DNA from: Nitrospinota bacterium | Lineage (GTDB): Bacteria > Nitrospinota_A > UBA7883 > JACRGQ01 | Direction of reading: 5' to 3' | NCBI GenBank assembly: GCA_016194375.1 | Contig: JACQBU010000057.1 | Location: 1 to 36,855 of the forward strand | Length of the DNA stretch: 36,855 bases | Shown: positions 32,159 through 36,855 of the stretch, piece after piece | How positions within the stretch are numbered: position 1 is the stretch's first letter | How the letters are laid out: every line of letters begins with the position of its first letter | Made by a program: the position numbers and the translations under genes | The notes under the pieces: model-generated | Databases searched by the model: none | What the model saw: the letters and a program-made list of their open reading frames with translations, nothing else | What the model was told of the DNA's origin: nothing

Positions 32159-33060
32159 CGGGCGGCGTCCAGCGGATTTTTCAAAAGCCCCTTTTTTCTG
32201 TACCTATTCATCGCAACCCCGCATTTGCACCCCCGCTTCGCGCCGGAAATCCGGCGCAGAAACGTCCCCAAAATGGCGGGCAGGTTGGCGAGAGACCACT
32301 CCACCTTTTCCTTTTCGGCCTCGTTCATCATCCCCTCGAAAAGCTCCCCCTCCTTGAAATTGCGCGGCAGTACCCCCTCGGCGAAATTGGTGGAAAGACA
32401 GATGGCGGCGTAGCACATCTCCAACTGGCGCGCCAAGAACGCCTCCGGCACCAGCGTCATCCCGACGAGGTCCCCGCCCCACGAAGCGAACGCCCTTATC
32501 TCCGCGGGGGTTTCCAGCCTGGGCCCCTCGGTGCAGACGTAAACCCCGCCGTTGTGGCAGATGCTCCCGTTAGTCGTTATGGAGGAGACGGCGGCCGCAC
32601 GAAGCTCCGGGCAGAACGGGTCGCTCATCCTGATGAACCCCAGCCCGGTTCCCTCGAAAAAGTTGGAGGGACGGTTTTTCGTCGCGTCTATGAGGTCGTG
32701 CGGAACGACGAACATCCCCGGGGTCATGGCCCGGTTGATGGCGCCGGGGCCGCTCCAGGATATTATCCTCTCCACGCCGAGTTTTTTGAGCGCCCAGACG
32801 TTGGCGCGGTAGTTCACCCCCGGCGCGGAGACCTCGTACCCCTTTTCGCCGTGCCTTGACATGAAGTAATAATCGAACCCCTCCCCGTAAAACATCCTTA
32901 CCGGAGCGCTCCGGCCGAACGGGGTTTTAAGGGTTCGCGGCTTTTTGCCGGTTTTTCCGAAACTCCTCGCGCCGAGCAGGTCGTACGCCCTGCTTCCGCC
33001 AATGACCGCCAGCGTCGCCTTTTTTCGAGACTTTATTTTTCCCATTTTGTCGTCCGCCAC
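32155..33060 (-). CDS. S-methyl-5'-thioadenosine/thioinosine or purine nucleoside phosphorylase
   Basis: A 301-residue PNP/MTAP-family enzyme that splits a purine nucleoside with phosphate. The phosphate/ribose signals are VIGGS (19-23), FMSRHGEKG (66-74), PGVNYRANVWAL and TEGPRLETPAEIR (177-189). GMTLVPEAFLARQLEMCYA (200-218) is the family's ribose/base segment. Where adenine-specific MTAPs have TDYD this protein has TNFA (Asn225, Ala227), which may indicate 6-oxopurine preference such as methylthioinosine. A 30-residue C-terminal extension holds CKC and many Lys/Arg. Start: GTG 33060, or ATG 33045, which better fits the promoter position. Convergent with the DUF1848 gene. Confidence 0.9.
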   Translation of the reverse strand: MADDKMGKIKSRKKATLAVIGGSRAYDLLGARSFGKTGKKPRTLKTPFGRSAPVRMFYGEGFDYYFMSRHGEKGYEVSAPGVNYRANVWALKKLGVERIISWSGPGAINRAMTPGMFVVPHDLIDATKNRPSNFFEGTGLGFIRMSDPFCPELRAAAVSSITTNGSICHNGGVYVCTEGPRLETPAEIRAFASWGGDLVGMTLVPEAFLARQLEMCYAAICLSTNFAEGVLPRNFKEGELFEGMMNEAEKEKVEWSLANLPAILGTFLRRISGAKRGCKCGVAMNRYRKKGLLKNPLDAAR

Positions 33061-33062
33061 TC

Positions 33063-33090
33063 ATCATACTTCCGAACGGCCGTTTTTCAA
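33063..33090 (-). promoter_or_regulatory. Promoter with palindromic spacer for the phosphorylase gene
   Basis: On the minus strand TTGAAA (33090-33085), a 16-base spacer and TATGAT (33068-33063). The spacer holds the perfect palindrome AACGGCCGTT (33084-33075), a potential operator. The -35 box overlaps the stop codon of the upstream metallopeptidase gene. Confidence 0.45.
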
Positions 33091-34709
33091 GGGGAGGTGA
33101 TTGTGATCGAATACGCACCGTATCTCGTCACCGCCGGCGACGAGCCCCCCGCGCCGCCGTATAGAAAAATGTCCGCCGGAACATACGGCCTGTACGGTTC
33201 GCAAAGAAGATAGACGGTTTTTGTGGCGCTGGCCGTCCAGACGATCTTCGACCCCTTGTCGGCGGCGCTGACGTCGTCGTTCTGGGCGAGCATGGTTGCG
33301 CCGTCGGAATCAAGGAGGGTGAGCAGGGTGTCCGCCCCGTTGGAAACCGAGGTCGCGAACGTGTATTGGCGTCCGCTGGCGACGTTTATCTTGAGATAAT
33401 CCTTGTCCCCGTTCGGGGCGGCCCCCGACTTGAAAAACGTGTGGTTTTCGCTCGTCCCGACCGGGACGAGTCGAGCCTGGGCTATTGTGTCGTCAGGCTC
33501 GTACGGGTCGGCGGAATAGGCGATTTTTCTATCAAAAAGTATCGGCGTGAGCGGGCTTTCCTGTTGGGGATATTTGGCGACCCAGCCGTCCCAAAACGAT
33601 TCCAAGGTCACGTATTCGGATGGGGACAGGTTTTGCACGGTCGGAAGGTACGTCGAGAAAACCGACCATATGTCCGTCGCGCCCAGCCCCAGGTACGGGC
33701 TGGTGGGGCTGGTGGCGGGGGCGGCGCTCGCGGCGAAGACGTGCCAGAGAACGTTCGAGACGGCCTGCTCGTTGTCCGCCCCGGTGGCGACGCTCGAAAA
33801 TGTGGGGGTGTCTATCTCGAAGGAAAAACTGTTCCCGGCCAGCCCCGGCCACCCGGGAGTGTCAACGTACCACTGCGGGCCGACGAGCGCGCCGGTGATG
33901 GGCCGCAGGCTCCTCGACATGCAGGAGAAAAACGTGGCCCACCCTTCGGACCAGGTCAGCCTTAGGTCGGGATAATGCCCAAGCGCCGAGTGGTCCCCGC
34001 CCGGGGAGTCGTCCCTGGAAAAATTCGCGGCGGCGTAATGCCCCATCTCGTGCAAAATGACGGCGTCGTCGTACGCGTCGGAGCCGCCGGCCGCGTCCGT
34101 CAGCGCCCCGAGAATCGTTATGTCCCCCGTGCTGGAGTTGTAAAAGGTGCCGGAAGTGTTCCCGGAATACCAGACGGCCGTTATCTTTTTGGGGTACCTT
34201 CCGGCAAGGGAGTTGTCCGCGTCCTGCGCCCGAATAAGGTTGTCGAAAATATTGAATGCGGGCCCGACGTCCGTATTTGAGGCGAGCAGGTTCAAGGTAA
34301 TCGAGCCGCCGGCCGTAAGCGGCGTGTCGGACGAGCGGACGGAAAAGACGGCGGAGGAGGCGTCGACGACGGAGGCGAAGAACGGGGGGGCCGCGTCGGC
34401 GTTCACCCGGACATAAAAGGTTCCCGAAAGCCCCGGGGAGGAAAAGGAGTAGTTGCCGTCCGCGTCCGTGGCGGTCGAAGCGACGACGGATCCGTTTTGG
34501 ACGACGTCCGCCTTGGCGAACCTAATCGGAAAGTCGGTCACGGCTCCGGTCAGCCCGTTTTGGTCGTAGGCGAGCTTCTCGAACCGCGCCACGCCGGACA
34601 GCGTCGGCCCGCCGGCCTTGTTCCCCCCCCCGCCGCCGCCCCCGCCGCCGCACGACAAAAACGCGAGGGCCGCCATGGCCAGGACGACGGCCGCGGTCCT
34701 GCGCGTCAC
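33087..34709 (-). CDS. Lipoprotein zinc metallopeptidase with PPC domain
   Basis: A 540-residue secreted protein. The signal ends LAFLSC with a candidate lipidated Cys20 followed by nine Gly coded by a run including nine C on the plus strand. Next comes a carboxypeptidase-regulatory-like beta domain (about 36-140). A peptidase region carries HEMGH (220-224) and, 31 residues on, Glu255 in LTWSEGWATF, a gluzincin-like arrangement. The C-terminus is a pre-peptidase PPC domain (SADPYEPDDTIAQAR onward). Substrate unknown; it is probably exported to the outer membrane. The GTG start at 34709 overlaps the stop of the upstream membrane enzyme (GTGA), indicating coupled translation. Confidence 0.82.
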   Translation of the reverse strand: MTRRTAAVVLAMAALAFLSCGGGGGGGGGNKAGGPTLSGVARFEKLAYDQNGLTGAVTDFPIRFAKADVVQNGSVVASTATDADGNYSFSSPGLSGTFYVRVNADAAPPFFASVVDASSAVFSVRSSDTPLTAGGSITLNLLASNTDVGPAFNIFDNLIRAQDADNSLAGRYPKKITAVWYSGNTSGTFYNSSTGDITILGALTDAAGGSDAYDDAVILHEMGHYAAANFSRDDSPGGDHSALGHYPDLRLTWSEGWATFFSCMSRSLRPITGALVGPQWYVDTPGWPGLAGNSFSFEIDTPTFSSVATGADNEQAVSNVLWHVFAASAAPATSPTSPYLGLGATDIWSVFSTYLPTVQNLSPSEYVTLESFWDGWVAKYPQQESPLTPILFDRKIAYSADPYEPDDTIAQARLVPVGTSENHTFFKSGAAPNGDKDYLKINVASGRQYTFATSVSNGADTLLTLLDSDGATMLAQNDDVSAADKGSKIVWTASATKTVYLLCEPYRPYVPADIFLYGGAGGSSPAVTRYGAYSITITSP

Positions 34710-36406
34710 GGACGGCGCCTCGCCAGTTCCAGCAATTCGGCGTTCTCGTCGGAATAGACGGGTTGCGCAAACCCTTCCTTGAACGCGGCAAATTTAGCCC
34801 GCAGGTCGTCGTTCGCCAAATAGCGCCCCATTATTTTTTTGTTGTAGAGCAGGTGCGTTATGCCCCTCGACCCAAATTCCCCGTAAATCGAGCCGACGTC
34901 CGCCTTGGAGTCGAAAAGCCTCATGAACGTGGAGCCGTCCCAAAACGCGTCGTAGTAATACGGCACGTCGCAATAATAAACTTGGTTCCCCAAAAAAACA
35001 AAATAAACCGTCTCCTTTTTCGTCAGCCTTTTGTTCGCGAACGTCGTGGCGTCGTAACTGGCGACGTTCCGGGACAAGAACGCGCCCTTGGACTCCCTCC
35101 CCAAAAGATAACCCCACCCGTCGAACCCAAGCGCGGACCGCGCGTAGCCCTGGGCGTCAAAAGCCAGAAACGCGGCGGCCAGCGCAATCCCGGCCTCCTT
35201 GCGCCGGACCGTCACGGCGCGCAAAAATCCGGCGGAGAGAAACATCAGCGCCGGGACGACCGGCAGAAAATACCTTCCCGTAATGGCGAAAAGAAGCGAG
35301 GCCGAGACCATAAAAAGTGCCGCCGAGGCCGCCAGAAACCTCCTGTCGGACGACGCCCCTCCGAAAAAAGGGAGGCAGAATATCCCGAAGACGAGAAGGA
35401 ACGGGTTCAGCCCGCCGTCGTAACCGCACCTGTTCCCCTCCGCCCCCTGGAAAAAAAGCCTCACGGGGGAGGCCAGGGCGTACGCGGCCGATTCGCCGCA
35501 CAGCGCCATCCTCTCCTGCAACGGCCCGTTGAACAAGGAGGCGGGGGCCACGGGGCGATCATGGGCGAACCTCGCCCACCACGGGCCGCAAAAAAGCAAA
35601 ACCGCCGCCACCGACGCGAGGAACACGCGAAACCGCGGCCCGAACGCGCCCGACCTAAGCGAGTAAACAAAAAAAACGACCAGCATGACGACGAGCAAAA
35701 GTCCGGCGTTGTACTTTATACCGCTTCCGGCGGCGAAGGAGACCGCCCCCTTAAACCCGTCCGCCGACCGCCCCCCCCTGAGAAAAACCCAGAAATAATA
35801 GGCGCCGGCGCAGGAAAAGAACGCGACCGCCGGGTCGTTGTACGCCGTCGTCGAAAGCCGGAAAAAAACGGGCTCGAGCAAAAACCCCGCGCCCGCGAAA
35901 AGCCCCCATCCCGCCCCGAATTCCGCCGCCGCCCACCTGGCGAGCAGGAGCGCGGCGGCGAGGTAAAAAAGCGCGGGAATGTACGAAACGGCCCAATCCA
36001 ACCCGGCATTGACCAAAACGGCGTTCAACGGAAGAAGGGAGTTGGGAAACACGGAGCTTGGCTGGAACGGAATCGAGGTCCAAGCCCCGGCGCGAAGGAC
36101 GTGCTTGGGCGCCTCGAGGTGTATTATAAGGTCGTCCCGAAAATACGGGGGAAGCGAGGTTATCCAGCCGGTCCACGCGGCGAACAGCCCGAAGATTCCG
36201 ACGGCCGGCCTCGGGAACCCGGAAAAAAAGGAGCCGCGCAACACCATAAGAGAGAGGGTCGCTACCCAGAGCGCCAGTACAAGCGCCCCCAGGGCCAGGG
36301 ACGCCCCGAGCCCCGCGGTGTTGGCCACGACAAACTGCAGGACACCCGCCAAGGGCAGGAACAGGAAAAGAGCGAACAGCTTGTCAATTTCGCGGTCGCT
36401 TGCCAT
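34706..36406 (-). CDS. GT39/ArnT-like integral membrane glycosyltransferase
   Basis: A 566-residue membrane protein with about 11-12 hydrophobic segments in its first 400 residues and a soluble C-terminal domain (about 440-566). The first large loop carries PPYFRDDLIIHLEAPKHVL, whose acidic pair matches the catalytic Asp/Glu of PMT/ArnT-type enzymes that use polyprenyl-phosphate sugars. The acceptor may be a lipid or exported protein. ATG 36406 is preferred over a TTG at 36475 because the longer frame enters a dispersed repeat. TACAAT lies 6 bases before the ATG, and no ribosome site is visible, so the mRNA may be leaderless. Its stop overlaps the start of the metallopeptidase lipoprotein gene. 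Confidence 0.75.
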   Translation of the reverse strand: MASDREIDKLFALFLFLPLAGVLQFVVANTAGLGASLALGALVLALWVATLSLMVLRGSFFSGFPRPAVGIFGLFAAWTGWITSLPPYFRDDLIIHLEAPKHVLRAGAWTSIPFQPSSVFPNSLLPLNAVLVNAGLDWAVSYIPALFYLAAALLLARWAAAEFGAGWGLFAGAGFLLEPVFFRLSTTAYNDPAVAFFSCAGAYYFWVFLRGGRSADGFKGAVSFAAGSGIKYNAGLLLVVMLVVFFVYSLRSGAFGPRFRVFLASVAAVLLFCGPWWARFAHDRPVAPASLFNGPLQERMALCGESAAYALASPVRLFFQGAEGNRCGYDGGLNPFLLVFGIFCLPFFGGASSDRRFLAASAALFMVSASLLFAITGRYFLPVVPALMFLSAGFLRAVTVRRKEAGIALAAAFLAFDAQGYARSALGFDGWGYLLGRESKGAFLSRNVASYDATTFANKRLTKKETVYFVFLGNQVYYCDVPYYYDAFWDGSTFMRLFDSKADVGSIYGEFGSRGITHLLYNKKIMGRYLANDDLRAKFAAFKEGFAQPVYSDENAELLELARRRP

Positions 36407-36486
36407 CGGACAATTGTACTTTATTCCGGCGAACGACGCCCGTCGAGCCCCGATTGGGTAGCGGGTCAGTTTCAAATTTTTGGTTG

Positions 36487-36726
36487 TTCCGCATCAGTAC
36501 TTCTTGGTGGCAACGGAAAAAAGCGGACACCTTGTGTTCCGTCTTTTTCACACCTCGCATTTCAAGGAAATGCGAGTGTAATTCAGCCCGATGATGCGCC
36601 CTTTCGGGCGCGGAATGGTAGCACGGGCTTTAGCCCGTGGCGCGTCCGAGGGACGCGGGGGGGGATTCTTGTTTCCTTTCGGAAACAAGCACGGGCTAAA
36701 GCCCGTGCTACCGAGCATGCCGCCGC
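36487..36726 (+). repeat. Composite palindromic element, copy 2 with extra hairpin
   Basis: Matches 26571-26749 in the opposite orientation: the GGCAACGGAAAAAAGCGGAC segment, the CGCATTTCAAGGAAATGCG hairpin, GCGCCCTTTCGGGCGC, then GCACGGGCTTTAGCCCGTG. It differs by about 70 extra bases before the common TACCGAGCATGCCGCCGCC end. These include a second GCACGGGCTAAAGCCCGTGC and a TTGTTTCCTTTCGGAAACAA hairpin. Confidence 0.75.
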
Positions 36727-36780
36727 CGGTAAAATGCGACCCGCCAGCCACTTTCTGAGCCTTTCACTACCGGCCCCGGG

Positions 36781-36815
36781 TTGAAAACCCCGCGCCGTTT
36801 CCGCGGGGCATTTTC
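36781..36815. terminator. Bidirectional hairpin terminator
   Basis: CCCCGCG (36788-36794) pairs perfectly with CGCGGGG (36802-36808) around a 7-base loop, flanked by TGAAAA on the left and CATTTTCA on the right. Works in principle on both strands. Confidence 0.65.
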
Positions 36816-36855
36816 ATCCCACATACCGGCGCCGGAAATGATACAATTCTGCCTC

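Larger units (their letters stand above)
36407..36855. other. Terminal repeat-rich interval
   Basis: No gene is supported here. It contains the composite palindromic element (36487-36726), a bidirectional hairpin terminator (36788-36808) and a TGATACAAT string near the end (36839-36847) that might be an extended -10 box for a gene beyond the window. Confidence 0.5.

Noticed and set aside
34763-36784. 673-residue open frame on the plus strand
   Set aside because: Antisense to the GT39-like membrane gene; Arg/Lys/Pro-rich shadow sequence that also runs into dispersed repeats.

Overview
The window is a high-GC bacterial chromosome segment, mostly housekeeping genes with one mobile-element scrapyard at the left end. 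The organism is a diderm: there are three large predicted lipoproteins with Cys plus Gly-rich linkers, a TatA/B protein, and a GT39-like integral membrane enzyme. Two traits fit a deltaproteobacterial, Nitrospinae or Nitrospirae-like lineage: frequent AGG (Arg) and ATA (Ile) codons despite high GC, and intergenic regions crowded with modular palindromic repeats. No rRNA or other diagnostic marker is present, so the taxonomic guess is weak.

Region 1 (1-4061) is mobile or remnant DNA. It holds the last 30 codons of an IS110-family transposase, a 5'-truncated IS256-family transposase, and an AT-rich DUF262 (GmrSD/SspE-type) gene with its own strong promoter that is cut after about 120 codons by an IS481-family element. 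A Dyp-type peroxidase and a tRNA-Ala(CGC) follow. A 148-bp repeat occurs on both sides of the IS481/peroxidase block. The second copy sits between the tRNA and a 19-bp duplicate of the tRNA 3' end, which looks like an integration scar.

Region 2 (4062-11582) is a minus-strand operon of a MIP18/DUF59 protein, an NnrS-like 12-TM protein, the GTPase Der and a class I glutamine amidotransferase. A repeat-packed 1-kb intergenic region follows, then a plus-strand B12-type radical SAM protein and branched-chain aminotransferase (ilvE). ilvE appears to be transcribed with almost no leader.

Region 3 (11682-19239, minus) is two giant secreted lipoproteins, about 1200 residues each. They are built from fibronectin-III-like repeats and GxGYxVGD repeats, with Thr/Ser/Gly microsatellite linkers; these are probable surface proteins.

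Region 4 (19766-25184) holds trpG and trpD on the minus strand. On the plus strand are an aldehyde dehydrogenase and a tightly overlapping run of a TPR protein, aroQ and an M24 aminopeptidase. Chorismate and tryptophan genes are therefore neighbours, but no trpE, trpC, trpF, trpB or trpA is present.

Region 5 (26100-33060) holds tatA/B (minus), then the RNA-metabolism group rng, rpsO and pnp (plus), with a hairpin-bearing pnp leader and a strong terminator after pnp. A DUF1848 protein and an MTAP/PNP-family phosphorylase converge with overlapping stop codons.

Region 6 (33087-36406, minus) is a GT39-like membrane protein translationally coupled (GTGA overlap) to a lipoprotein Zn-metallopeptidase that carries a 9-C tract just after its lipidated Cys. 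The window ends in repeat modules and a hairpin terminator.

I found no complete undescribed multi-gene system. The strongest leads are the modular intergenic palindrome network, the tRNA-Ala integration scar with its 148-bp repeat, the IS-killed DUF262 gene, the paired giant lipoproteins, the phosphorylase with an altered base-specificity motif, and the DUF1848 protein with a C-terminal CxxxCxxC.
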